Positions 31,623 to 40,934 of a DNA stretch of 64,000 bases are shown piece after piece. Both the position numbers and the translations under genes were made by a program. The notes below the pieces were generated by a model. That model had not been told where the DNA came from. It made no database searches and saw only the letters and a list, made by a program, of their open reading frames with translations. The DNA is from Paulinella micropora (lineage: Eukaryota > Cercozoa > Imbricatea > Euglyphida), in NCBI GenBank assembly GCA_009731375.1, contig BJOX01000366.1, forward strand, positions 230,346-294,345, written 5' to 3'. Positions within the stretch are counted from its first letter, which is position 1, and each line of letters starts with the position of its first letter.

Positions 31623-33958
31623 ATGCCACCACCTTTACCACCCAGACCAACGAAGGAAAATGTAGAACTAGCGAAGGTAAGGGCGAACTTAAGGGAAACT
31701 TAGATACAGGAAGCGAAGAAGCGCGAGGTAAAACTTGTAGAACTAAGACCAATAAAAAACAGAGGTATAAATGGATATACATACCCTTTCAAAGACCTTG
31801 ACATTAACTTCTATGATATGGATGCGATTGAAATATCAATTATGAGAGCAGTTAAGGATGCTAAAAATAAAGGACTGACAAACGAAGCAAGCCTTCATGT
31901 CAAGTTTGGGTATATAACAGATGCCGATGATAGTAAGTTTTACAAGTGGAAAACTTTTAACTCAGTTAAGTTAAAAGACATAGATGAGTTGTTTCGTGAT
32001 ATATATCTATATAACGAACAAAATCTTGAAGCCAGTGTGAATGGATATGAAAGAATTATTCAACATATAACTATTCAAATTATCCAAGAAGACGGAGGCG
32101 GGTGTAATGATACAGGAAGTGATAAAAAACATAAAACACCCGAAGGGATACATATTAATCCAAGAAGCAAAGATAATAATTGTTTCTTTCATGTTGTTAA
32201 AACATACTGAATTTACCAATGAAAGGTAAATCAAAACTCAATAAAAAAGTATGTAATGACATTAGAAGCGAATTCAAAACTAGAGCCTAATACTCCGATA
32301 CCTTTATCAGTCGGCTTTGAAATCTTAAAAAATATTGTATTGAAGGTAGGTATTTTGAATTGACTGATGCAACAAGCAAACAGACATTCAAAAATTTTGA
32401 AGACCCTTTAATAACCGCAGATGTGCTTTGTTATCTACTCAAAGGACATTATATAAGTTTCATAAAAAGAAACAAAAATAAGTGTCCAGATTGTTATAAA
32501 GAATATTACAATAATCATAAATGTAATAATAAAAGAATTTCTTATGTAAGAGCAAAACTCAGAAAGAAAGAAAATCAAGTGAGGTCTTTATTGACTACTT
32601 TTGAAGAGGCTAAGTATAATAATCAAGATGAAGTATTTCATTATGACTTAGAGACTTTTACAAATGAATACGAATTACACACACCATACATAGCAGGCTA
32701 TACCATTTCGGATATCGGCTTTAAATATGTTGCAGGTGATGAATGTATTCCTAAATGACTTGATATAATTTTTGAATATGCGGATGATTTATCAAAAAGA
32801 AAACCAAAATCAAAATTATATGTTAATGCTTTCAATGGTAGTAAGTTTGACCATTACTCATTACAGAAAGAATTTATCAAAAGAAGAATAAAAAATGCGA
32901 CCCTTATGAACAATGGTGCTATTATCTCATTAGAATATAAAAATATAAAATTCTGGGATTTATGTAAGCACACTGAGGGAAGTCTAAAAAAGAACCTTGA
33001 AACACTGGGATGTAATGTGTTAAAAGGCGACTTTGACCATGACAAGGCGAAACGATGGGAAGAGATGGATGATGAAAAGAAAAAGGAATGTCTAACATAC
33101 TTAGAAAAACCAGTATTCAAAGATTACATATTATTAGAGTTATTTAAACGAAAACAAAATTCAAAAAAAGGCACACCGCAGTATTTATTAGCAAAGCTAT
33201 TTATGAATGCTTTATATGGTAAGACCATTCAGAGACCAATAAACACCGTGAGTAAGTACATAACAAAAAATCACGAGTATTGGAAATTCTGGGCTAAACA
33301 TGTAATAACTGATATTGAAAAGTTTGAAGCGGCTAATGGTGAATTATGGTTAATCAGTGGCATTCCAAGAGATGAGCAAGAAAAAGAAGAAAGAATTACA
33401 AAGCCTACTCACTATGGAGCATTCATATTAGCATACAGCAGACGAATTATGTATAAGTATATGTCCGAAGCCAACCCAGACAACGTCCCCGACCGAGATT
33501 ATTACACGGATACAGACAGCATTCAAAGTCATGTAAGAAACATTGAACGGATAAAGAGATTTAGAGATGAAACAATCGGCGGAATGGATGATGACCTTGG
33601 AACAGATTGTAAAATAATAAGGGGAATATGGGTAGCACCAAAATTGTATATGTTGGAGTATGTAAAGAAAGGGGAAGAAAAAGGTAAAACTCATTTCCAC
33701 TTTAGAGGAAAAGGTTTAGATTTGAAAAAAATAAATCCAACCGCTTATGAATTAATGGATAAGGGTGAAAGTTTAACTAATACCAGAGACTTTATAATGA
33801 AGAAAATACATACTAGCAGAAACAGCAAACAACAACACATTGTTCACTTTAGCATACAACACCAAAAGAATGTTGTAAAAGTAGTTAATGAAACAAGATG
33901 GTGTGGTCGTGAGTTTATCAACGAAAATGATAGTATCCCTTACGGCTTTGATATCTGA
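31623..33958 (+). pseudogene. polB: Protein-primed family B DNA polymerase, broken
   Basis: Remnant of the replicative polymerase. The amino part starts at ATG 31623 and includes an in-frame TAG near 31701 and a TGA at 32208. A frameshift follows (32210-32360), then a frame with the exonuclease I motif (HYDLETF, about 32640), an in-frame TGA at 32756, then exonuclease II (NAFNGSKFDHY, about 32828), motif B (KLFMNALYGK, about 33205) and motif C (YYTDTDS, about 33504). Between the exo III region (TYLEKPV, about 33110) and motif B there are only some 30 residues; motif A (normally D-x2-SLYP) and its surroundings are missing, consistent with an internal deletion near 33112. Without motif A the polymerase cannot be catalytic. 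Protein-primed PolB is the polymerase of most Polintons and many PLVs. Confidence 0.92.
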
Positions 33959-34023
33959 GAATTTAATCATAAATAAATAATTAATTTTTTTCCATAAAAT
34001 TTTTTAACAGTCTATATAGACCA

Positions 34024-34311
34024 ATGACCACCCTCACTAGACTATGCGAAAAATTTGAACAACTTTCAATTGAGAAGAAGAAGGAATTCTTTTCAGTAAA
34101 AGATGTGCAACAGATAATTAATGAAGAAATTAAGGCGATTGAAAAAAGTAGAGAAGAAAAACCAAAGGATACTTTTCCATTTGGTAAATATAAAGGTAAG
34201 AAAATTCAAGATGTTGCTACCATTGACAAACCATATCTTGAATGGGTTATGAAACAGCCGTGGTTTGATAAATTTACTGACATTAAAAGTGAAGTAAAAA
34301 AATATTTATAA
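34024..34311 (+). CDS. FGKYKGK-domain protein, copy 1
   Basis: 95 residues: an amino helix (LTRLCEKFEQLSIEKKKEFF) and a C-terminal domain reading FPFGKYKGKKIQDVATIDKP, then YLEWVMKQPWF. This matches the general pattern of a small conserved domain (M-x-F-G-K-[YH]-K-G-K...D..YL.W) found in bacterial and viral proteins, often next to nucleases, whose activity is not established. The gene is followed after about 30 bases by a second gene with the same domain, so the pair probably arose by duplication. Confidence 0.65.
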   Translation: MTTLTRLCEKFEQLSIEKKKEFFSVKDVQQIINEEIKAIEKSREEKPKDTFPFGKYKGKKIQDVATIDKPYLEWVMKQPWFDKFTDIKSEVKKYL

Positions 34312-34340
34312 TAAAATAAAATTAAATCTTTATATATAAG

Positions 34341-34872
34341 ATGGCCGACCTCAACACCAAACAAGACTACTTGAATGAAATTGAAAAATGGAACCTTGAT
34401 GTTTCTATTAAAAAGCCCACGATTAAATGGACTAAGCCTGACATTGTTTCTTTCTATGAGCAATACAAACCCCGCGACGACAATGTGAAAGTAGTTATTC
34501 CATTGGAGACCGTAACGGACAAAGAAGAGAGCACTCCTTTTAAGGCGAGTGATTTAAAAGAGGGAGGGGGTTACACCCCCTACCATAACCCCCGCGGGTT
34601 TGGAAAGGGACAAAGTCCCTTCCACGGGTATCACGGAAATAAAGGCGAATGTAGGAGAAGAGATAGCGACTGCTACATCCGTAGGTGATATAGAGACTGC
34701 TATAGAATGTACAGAAGAAGGATGTATATTAAAGAAAGATGTTGTTCTTCAATATGGAAAATATGCACACAAAAACATTGAAGATGTAGCCAAAATTGAT
34801 AAACCATACCTTGAATGGTTAGTTCAACAGCAGTGGTGCCAAAATGTGGATGACATAAAAAAAATTATTTGA
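34341..34872 (+). pseudogene. FGKYKGK-domain protein, copy 2, interrupted
   Basis: Starts 17 bases after a TATATA sequence. The first frame (34341-34688) begins NTKQDYLNEIEKWNLDVSIK and KPTIKWTKPDIVSFYEQYKP. The second frame (open to 34872) ends with LQYGKYAHKNIEDVAKIDKP, YLEWLVQQQW, clearly related to the neighbour gene. Between them, at 34561-34630, is a short GC-rich palindromic segment unlike the rest of the virus. The frame changes across it, so I infer that a small insertion broke the gene. The stop TGA overlaps an inverted intergenic element. Confidence 0.65.
34561..34630 (+). repeat. GC-rich palindromic insert in a PLV gene
   Basis: GGGGGTTACACCCCC and GGAAAGGGACAAAGTCCCTTCC lie side by side in otherwise AT-rich viral DNA, and the reading frame of the host gene changes across them. 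It looks like a tiny mobile palindromic repeat unit that inserted into the gene. Confidence 0.65.
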
Positions 34873-34992
34873 TATTTTATTCACCCGCTACGCGGTTTCA
34901 TAAAACATCGTTTTCCATTAATTTTTTTTGCTTTTATTTTTTACTTTAATGGTTTACGATGTTTGTTGAAGACGTAGTCTGAAACAAATATC
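34871..34992 (-). repeat. PLV inverted intergenic element B
   Basis: Sits between two convergent genes, with the stop codons of both overlapping its ends. Reverse complement of element A with a longer AT-rich centre (TTAATTTTTTTTGC). Confidence 0.88.
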
Positions 34993-36229
34993 ACTGGTCT
35001 TCTACGAAGTTAGCAATAATATTGACATTTCCTCCTCCACCAGCAGAGACAGACTTCTGTGTAAAAGTCAATACATCACTCGGTGATAGGTATATATCAT
35101 AACTTCTAAGATTGATTTGTTGAGTTGAAGCACTATTTACATATAGTTTAAAAATTGTTGTTCCGTTTGCGATAGCACTCGCCTTTGTGTCAGTATCTAC
35201 AAATGAATACTTAGAATCAACATCTGCAAAACCTGCTGTTAGTGTTCCATTTAATACCATTCTGACAACATTTGACTTAGTATCTTCATTCGTAATACTT
35301 ATCAAAGTGGGATAAACATTTGAATAATTTGTTAAATTAGCACCGCCCGCATCAAATGTTGCTTTATTCCTGATACTAATAATAGGGCTTTCAGTTGTGT
35401 TTGCTGCTTTACTTCCTTCCACTTCGTTTGTTATACTTGTGTTTATTGTATTACTTCCTTCAATAAATAATCCAACACTTGCTGTTTTAAGAGTTTGAAT
35501 TCCGGTAGAAGCATCATTCCTCATTAGTGCGGTAAATGGTAAAGTAGTGTTTCTTAGACTTACACCTGTGTTGGCATTCGCATACTTAATAGTATGGACT
35601 AATTGAAATTCTCCCGTTGTAGGATTTTCAATAGAAAACCTTATAGCACCAAAGCCTAAATATTGAAATTGAATTTGGAATACATTTCCTTTACTCCAAT
35701 CAATAACAGGCATATCTTTTGTTCCATTGCACGGGTCATCCCAGTTTGCTTGTTGAATATAAGTTGCTGCCCCTCCTTTGGCATGTAGAATTCGCATCCC
35801 GACATTAGTTTTATAAAAATAGAAACCATTTGAAAAATCACTTTCACCAATTCCTACACAAGAATAATAGTCTTTTGTGTCATCAGTCGTCCATATAGCA
35901 GTAAAGCGTCCAACAACTCCCATACCAGTCCGATATTTTATTCTTCTTTTACTTGTTAGGATAGCAGTTGAAGTATTGTTTGCTTGAGTTTTTAATTCCG
36001 CCATATTACTATTAAAAGAAACACTCGCATTTGTCTGAGTTAATGACCATATTCGGGTATTAATGGTGTATGGAAAAATTTCCTGAACAACTGGCGTAAG
36101 TTGGCTTGTTAGTGCTTCACCGAAAGCGGTTTTCATATTGTTGGTTTCAATATTACCATCATATCCAACTTTGACATTTATAAAATCTCCGTCTGGATTT
36201 TGTGCGATTGAATTTCTCTGGTGAGACAT
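34991..36229 (-). CDS. Putative virion protein, unknown family
   Basis: 412 residues, just downstream of the major capsid gene on the same strand and probably co-expressed late. Composition is beta-rich with many Asn, Thr and Ser (for example YRTGMGVVGRFTAIWTTDDT and GFYFYKTNVGMRILHAKGG), typical of exposed viral surface or fibre proteins. No transmembrane segment or catalytic motif. The C-terminus ends in GGGGNVNIIANFVEDQ. An ATTAATATATAATG sequence precedes the start. I cannot name a family; a capsid decoration or host-contact role is an inference from composition and position. Confidence 0.6.
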   Translation of the reverse strand: MSHQRNSIAQNPDGDFINVKVGYDGNIETNNMKTAFGEALTSQLTPVVQEIFPYTINTRIWSLTQTNASVSFNSNMAELKTQANNTSTAILTSKRRIKYRTGMGVVGRFTAIWTTDDTKDYYSCVGIGESDFSNGFYFYKTNVGMRILHAKGGAATYIQQANWDDPCNGTKDMPVIDWSKGNVFQIQFQYLGFGAIRFSIENPTTGEFQLVHTIKYANANTGVSLRNTTLPFTALMRNDASTGIQTLKTASVGLFIEGSNTINTSITNEVEGSKAANTTESPIISIRNKATFDAGGANLTNYSNVYPTLISITNEDTKSNVVRMVLNGTLTAGFADVDSKYSFVDTDTKASAIANGTTIFKLYVNSASTQQINLRSYDIYLSPSDVLTFTQKSVSAGGGGNVNIIANFVEDQ

Positions 36230-36293
36230 TATATATTAATAAAAAAATATTTTTTATTTTCTTTTTCGTTTTTACGAAGTTGATAAATATCAT

Positions 36294-37850
36294 CTACGAC
36301 ATAAGGATTTCAATTCCCTTAACAACAATAGTCCTCTGAAGAATAGAATAAGTATAATAATTCAATTGCTTTGCCCCAGTCGCACTCCATTCATATCGTC
36401 GTTCGGTATCCAATGATAGCCCAGCCACTTCATAACCCTCTTCTTCTCGCTTGTCGTAAAGCGGGCGGTTGTGATCCCAGAAATCAACATGGAACCAGTT
36501 ATATTTATACACATTAGAGTTCAAAATGGCGGAGCCCTTGAGTTTTTCCTTCAAAAGCATATAATCCTCATCGCGTGAGCAAGTGATATCAAACTGCTGA
36601 ATTCTATTACTATCCAAAGTAGTATAATAATCAGTAATCTTATCTTGTGCTCGGTTATCGCAATCAAATGCGGTGTTTAAAGTTTCAGTATTATTAAAAG
36701 CGCTCGTGTAAATTCGGCGAATTCTCTCACCCTGCGAGCGGTTCATCTTCAAAACAAATGACTGAGTTCCCGCCGCGAGATTAGTTTTCCAAGAGATAGG
36801 GTATTCAGTCTTAAACGAAAATCCTTCACCCGCAATCTTTTGTTGAACACCCAAGATAACATTAGGGTCGGTTTCAACAGCGAGAAATAAGTTAAGGTTG
36901 GTAATATTTGCGGATTGTGCGGTGGCAGTCGCTCCTGCTGCAACACTCAAGGCATCAGTTCCATAAAATACGGTTTTCTGTGTTCCCTCCCACACAATCC
37001 TCAGATCAAGAATTTCATTAAAGCCGATAGTCTTATCAATTTCAAAAATGGTTCCAAAAAGCATGCCTAGAGGAATAGACACATTGATAACGGGAGTATT
37101 GTTGTTACTGCCTCCTCCTTCAAAATACTTAGCCTCCTCATAAGCAACATTTACAACAGAGGAGGCTCCCGTTCCTGCTGCAACAAGCAAACCATTATGA
37201 CGGCGGGCAGTGATAGGAGGCTGTGTTGCATAATTTTGAACTCTTGTTCCAAGGGTGCGAAGCATTTCGGTTATACGAGTGACAATGTGGGCGGATTCAT
37301 CACCAGCATTAGTAGCACCAATAGCAGTGAAAGCAGTCGCACCATCATCAAATACATTTGCATAACCAGCATCGGCCATAGTTTTTCTATCAGCAGGCGA
37401 GGCTTGTGTATCATTAGGCACATTACACTTTTGAAGCATGGCCCCATAACCAGACCCTGCCCCGTGGTTTTCCAAAGCCATAAATCTATCATAAGAAATC
37501 TCAGGTTTCCAAACCATCTTAGTATAATGTCCCACATGTTGAAGATTACACAGATACTGACCGCTTCGGCTTCGCAGTTCAATCGTCTTAATCATCGGTA
37601 GGCAGTCCATAGGAATTCGGTTATACCTTCCAGCACCGCCACCCGCATCTGGTGTGTAGGTAAATCGCAACACAGATCTTGCGAGGTTCAAAGGACGAGT
37701 AGGAATTTCAAAAGTTGATTCAATTCCTCCAACGGTGGTAACTGGAATTGTCGCAAGTCTTTCGCGGGCAGTAAGTTTGTTAAGTGAATACTTACCGCGG
37801 ATAAGTTCGCTTTGGCTGTGAGTAAGTTCTCCGCCGTATTGGACAGGCAT
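36294..37850 (-). CDS. MCP: Major capsid protein (double jelly-roll type)
   Basis: 518 residues, intact. Recognised by its position in a PLV morphogenesis block and by its sequence style: start MPVQYGGELTHSQSELIRGK, then the beta-rich FEIPTRPLNLARSVLRFTY, DCLPMIKTIELRSRSGQYL and a C-terminal half with LDLRIVWEGTQK and YEVAGLSLDTERRYEWSATG. Length suits the double jelly-roll capsid proteins of PLVs and Polintons, which assemble as trimers on the icosahedral shell. The identification would be settled by a profile or structure search. The next gene downstream of it is the 412-residue virion protein; upstream is the minor capsid gene. A TATAAATATATTTCG sequence lies about 60 bases upstream of the start. 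Confidence 0.85.
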   Translation of the reverse strand: MPVQYGGELTHSQSELIRGKYSLNKLTARERLATIPVTTVGGIESTFEIPTRPLNLARSVLRFTYTPDAGGGAGRYNRIPMDCLPMIKTIELRSRSGQYLCNLQHVGHYTKMVWKPEISYDRFMALENHGAGSGYGAMLQKCNVPNDTQASPADRKTMADAGYANVFDDGATAFTAIGATNAGDESAHIVTRITEMLRTLGTRVQNYATQPPITARRHNGLLVAAGTGASSVVNVAYEEAKYFEGGGSNNNTPVINVSIPLGMLFGTIFEIDKTIGFNEILDLRIVWEGTQKTVFYGTDALSVAAGATATAQSANITNLNLFLAVETDPNVILGVQQKIAGEGFSFKTEYPISWKTNLAAGTQSFVLKMNRSQGERIRRIYTSAFNNTETLNTAFDCDNRAQDKITDYYTTLDSNRIQQFDITCSRDEDYMLLKEKLKGSAILNSNVYKYNWFHVDFWDHNRPLYDKREEEGYEVAGLSLDTERRYEWSATGAKQLNYYTYSILQRTIVVKGIEILMS

Positions 37851-37937
37851 TTTTGTTTTGTTTTTTGAAGTAGTGTAAGTTGATTAATACACGAAATATA
37901 TTTATAGAAAAAAAATAATTAATTCTTTTTAAATAAT

Positions 37938-38750
37938 TCACTTTGATTTCAATAAATTGAAAAATGAATTAAATAAACTTAAATAATTAATTTCACGATA
38001 AACCAATAAAGTCATAACGATGCCTAAACCATTAAGATTAATGGCTTGGTCGTTTTCGTCCGTCAAGTAAAATCTAAATACATTGTTTGAATTAGCGGAC
38101 AATGTTTTACCATACTCAGACCCGCTTCCATCATAAATGACAGAACCAAAAGGAATTTCGTTGGCTGTGTATATTTCTTGTAGCACATGATTATCACCTT
38201 CATTCACCAAATCCGATTGAAGATACAGAGTTTTTTCACCAGTTAGAATAATTACATTCGGCGATTTAATAAAATCATTAGCAAAGAAATATGTTGAATT
38301 TCTATCAAAACCCATAACCTCATGAATACGTGTATCAGCATCAAATATAAACCGCGGTTGAATACCTCCGTTATTTGAAACACTGAATGTTAATTTGCCA
38401 TCCTCCGCTTCTGTGTTTGTATTGTTGCTTGAGACTACATAAGTATAGTCATTCGGGCTGTCTGCCGTCAGTATCTCAGATAGTTTATTTTTTAAGTTGT
38501 TCATTGTGTAGTTTCCTTCAGGTATCGTAATTAAAGCCTCATACCCGTCTTCGGATAATGTAAAAGTATTATATGGTGAAGCCACAGAGTAATACGACTT
38601 TGGAATGTAAATGTGTAATATTTTACAATGTGTGGGATTGTCTAGTCCCTTCATATTGATTTCGTGTGTAAAGTCGCTGTCTGTCCCCGTTATTCGGTTT
38701 TTGCTGTTGATATAGTAAATACCCGTCGCACGACCTCCTTTATATTCCAT
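37938..38750 (-). CDS. mCP: Minor capsid (penton) protein
   Basis: 270 residues from the ATG at 38750; this start follows TTATATACA directly and avoids overlap with the protease gene, so I prefer it to the longer frame from 38813. The beginning GIYYINSKNRITGTDSDFT, then ALITIPEGNYTMNNLKNKLS and FIFDADTRIHEVMGFDRNST, follow the pattern of the single jelly-roll penton proteins of PLVs, Polintons and virophages, in which the N-G-x-Y/ 'I-P-E-G-N-Y' stretch leads into a helix. It would occupy the capsid five-fold vertices. Intact. Confidence 0.82.
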   Translation of the reverse strand: MEYKGGRATGIYYINSKNRITGTDSDFTHEINMKGLDNPTHCKILHIYIPKSYYSVASPYNTFTLSEDGYEALITIPEGNYTMNNLKNKLSEILTADSPNDYTYVVSSNNTNTEAEDGKLTFSVSNNGGIQPRFIFDADTRIHEVMGFDRNSTYFFANDFIKSPNVIILTGEKTLYLQSDLVNEGDNHVLQEIYTANEIPFGSVIYDGSGSEYGKTLSANSNNVFRFYLTDENDQAINLNGLGIVMTLLVYREINYLSLFNSFFNLLKSK

Positions 38751-38772
38751 TGTATATAACAGATAATATTTT

Positions 38773-39738
38773 TTAGATGAATGTATTAAATCCCTCACCA
38801 TCACCATATCCATTCTGTGCTTTTAATTTCTCCGCTTCGTCTTCTTTTAAGTCTGTATAGCCACTAGCAAATTTAAATCGCACTCCTTTTGCTCGCTCTA
38901 AAAGAAACCGCATTGAGTGCCATCCGCATGTGTCGCTCGTATCAGATTGTTGTTTAACTTGATTAACTTTCATTAACAAATAACTATCAGGATTACTTCG
39001 GTCAATTAGCCGTTTCATTTGTTGTTGAAAGTCTTCCGTCGGTTGATATTCAGCCAAAGGGTCATACACTTCAACACTTCTATCTTTATTTAGACTTACC
39101 CATATAGCCATCCAGTGTTGTCCTTTTTTATTGCTCGGGTCAGTATTCATAATAAATCCGTATTGCCTTCTTTTTTCGGGATTTAATTTGTATATTTCAT
39201 CACTCGCAATCGTTCCTAAATACCAGTCATGTTTTTTCATTATGTCGTTGATTTCACTCGTCATTAAACCTTTTCCGCTAGTTGGAGATAATCCAATTCC
39301 TACCGCATCTGATTCTGGTTCGGTTTCTGCTTCAGTCATATTTGCTTGCGCATCTTCAGGCTCTTGTATAATGGGTTGTTCTTCTTTATTGTCCTGTTCT
39401 TCTTTATTGTCTTGTTCTTCTTTATTGTCTTGTTCTTCTTTGTTCTCCTTGTTATCTCCAACACGTTGGAGATTGTCTACTTCTTCTTTCTTTTTTGCTA
39501 CCGCACCTTCTCTCCATAAATCAAATTCAACCCATGCTTGTTGTGAATTCAACACTTGGTCAGTTATAATTGGACTTTTGTATAGCCATTGTTTTAACAT
39601 TTCAGAATAGTTTATTTTTCCACCTCTTGGTGGTTTTATTTCAGGGATAACATGTCCAATAAATCTTAGTTTTTGAATAATCTTTTCATTAGAAGGATGC
39701 GCATTTCGTCGTTTCTTTCTAATAGTCTCAGCAAACAT
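38773..39738 (-). CDS. PRO: Adenain/Ulp1-type cysteine protease
   Basis: 321 residues. The amino 100 residues are basic and helical; residues 97-121 are four tandem NKEEQ(D) repeats followed by an acidic linker. The protease domain covers about 165-300: the catalytic His is H208 in GQHWMAIWVS, the acidic partner D226 in VEVYDPL, an oxyanion Gln near 263 and the nucleophile C271 in SDTCGWHSMRFL. This H...D...Q...C-G order is that of adenovirus protease and Ulp1 peptidases. In PLVs the enzyme matures capsid proteins inside the particle. The gene ends 23 bases before the minor capsid start. Confidence 0.9.
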   Translation of the reverse strand: MFAETIRKKRRNAHPSNEKIIQKLRFIGHVIPEIKPPRGGKINYSEMLKQWLYKSPIITDQVLNSQQAWVEFDLWREGAVAKKKEEVDNLQRVGDNKENKEEQDNKEEQDNKEEQDNKEEQPIIQEPEDAQANMTEAETEPESDAVGIGLSPTSGKGLMTSEINDIMKKHDWYLGTIASDEIYKLNPEKRRQYGFIMNTDPSNKKGQHWMAIWVSLNKDRSVEVYDPLAEYQPTEDFQQQMKRLIDRSNPDSYLLMKVNQVKQQSDTSDTCGWHSMRFLLERAKGVRFKFASGYTDLKEDEAEKLKAQNGYGDGEGFNTFI

Positions 39739-39765
39739 ACCATCAATTATTTTTTCCTGTTTTGT

Positions 39766-40428
39766 TTATTTATGTTTCTCCTCTTCTTCCGCATCCTTTA
39801 CAATAACTCCCTTTGTTCTCCTTGGTGGTCGTCCTTGTGGCGGTGGCGGTTTCATCATAGGCGGGGCTACTGGAGCCATCAATAAACCCTGTCTATGTCG
39901 TCGTTCTGCCTGTAGTTCCTGAATAAGTCGTTGTTCCTTCTTCATTTCCCTGTCTATTTCTTCCTGTCTTGCCTTCACCTCCGCCTGTTCTCTTTTATTT
40001 TCTCTGTCTTTTTGTTCTTGTCTTTCCTTAGCATCGGCTATGTCTTTTCTTTCTTGCCTTTTCTTTTCCTCTTCAGCATCCGCCTGTGCTTTTTTATCTT
40101 TTTGGTCTATCTCATCAATCTTTTCGTATTTCTCTTTTCTGAGTTTGTCTAAGTGGTCATTAATGGCGGTTCTAGTATTTTGCTCAATCTCTGAAAGGCT
40201 CTGGACTTTTCTTAAGTCTTCTTTTCGCTTAGGTGTCCGCTTTGATTTTGGTCTGCTTAAGTATTTCATAAAAAGTTTAACAATTTGAAGTGTGCTCATA
40301 TCATTTGTTTTCTTACCAAAATTAAGATAATATTTTTTACCCTTCTGGATAATATACGGCTTCCCGCTTTTATTTCTATAAACCCGCGGTGGTCTTAATT
40401 TCTGTTTCTTCGCTTTCTTGACGACCAT
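39766..40428 (-). CDS. Coiled-coil protein of the morphogenesis block
   Basis: 220 residues. Residues 1-60 are basic with a small beta segment (KPYIIQKGKKYYLNFGKK); 75-180 form a long charged coiled coil (KKRQERKDIADAKERQEQ); the end is Pro-rich (MAPVAPPMMKPPPPQGRPPR). Genes of this type, Lys-rich at the start with a coiled coil, often sit beside the protease in PLV structural blocks, and a scaffold or DNA-organising role is possible. This is inference. The next upstream gap (40431-40551) holds an inverted intergenic element. Confidence 0.6.
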   Translation of the reverse strand: MVVKKAKKQKLRPPRVYRNKSGKPYIIQKGKKYYLNFGKKTNDMSTLQIVKLFMKYLSRPKSKRTPKRKEDLRKVQSLSEIEQNTRTAINDHLDKLRKEKYEKIDEIDQKDKKAQADAEEEKKRQERKDIADAKERQEQKDRENKREQAEVKARQEEIDREMKKEQRLIQELQAERRHRQGLLMAPVAPPMMKPPPPQGRPPRRTKGVIVKDAEEEEKHK

Positions 40429-40430
40429 TT

Positions 40431-40551
40431 GATATTTTAGAATTTCACTTCGTGCTACGCACTCTCGCTTATTCTAAAACATCGTTTTTTCATTTTAGGA
40501 AAAATAATGGTTATCGATGTTTTATGATGACGAAGTCAGAATAAAATATCT
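40431..40551 (+). repeat. PLV inverted intergenic element C
   Basis: Begins GATATTTTAGAAT and ends CAGAATAAAATATC, with AAAACATCG and CGATGTTTT facing each other around an A/T-rich centre. It begins three bases upstream of the coiled-coil gene start and ends at the stop of the basic protein gene. Same boundary and core words as A and B; the arms also share ACTTCGTG / GACGAAGT. Confidence 0.85.
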
Positions 40552-40878
40552 TTAGAACTTCAAGGCGCCGTGTCCTCTCTGCTTACCATACCCCAGTCTT
40601 GATGCTACAGCACCTACACTACCTGCGTAAGGCACCCCGACACTACTTAATGCTCCCGCAGTCCTTGAGATTAACTTATTACCGCGAAGAAATTTATCAA
40701 CTGCAAAGACCGTTTTCCCAACTTTTTGCCAGTTGATTTTACCACCTGCTTGTCCCTTGCATCCTTGCTTCTTCTTCCGTCCAGTCTTCTTTTTACCTCC
40801 AGCCATATTTGCGCTTGAGTTAATAGTTCGTTTGCCGATTGTTGGAATGACTTCAACACGAGTTGTTTTTACTACCAT
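40552..40878 (-). CDS. Small basic core-like protein
   Basis: 108 residues from the ATG at 40878, which is preceded by TATATTCATCTATCTTTT; the frame extends 19 codons further upstream without good support. A Lys/Gly-rich segment (AGGKKKTGRKKKQG) is followed by a helical Ala/Gly-rich segment (RTAGALSSVGVPYAGSVGAV) and ends GYGKQRGHGALKF. The mix of a poly-basic region and an amphipathic or hydrophobic helix resembles the small core or membrane-active proteins of adenovirus-related viruses, but the similarity is only in style. Probably packaged with DNA. The stop codon abuts an inverted intergenic element. Confidence 0.6.
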   Translation of the reverse strand: MVVKTTRVEVIPTIGKRTINSSANMAGGKKKTGRKKKQGCKGQAGGKINWQKVGKTVFAVDKFLRGNKLISRTAGALSSVGVPYAGSVGAVASRLGYGKQRGHGALKF

Positions 40879-40934
40879 AAAAGATAGATGAATATATAAT
40901 ACAGAAAAAAAATAATTATTTTTGATAAATATCA

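Noticed and set aside
31623-33958. TGA read as Trp (alternative genetic code) to explain stops in PolB
   Set aside because: TGA ends several intact genes of the same element (for example at 30803 and 31241) and TGG is used for Trp; other stops and a frameshift also occur in PolB, so decay explains it better.
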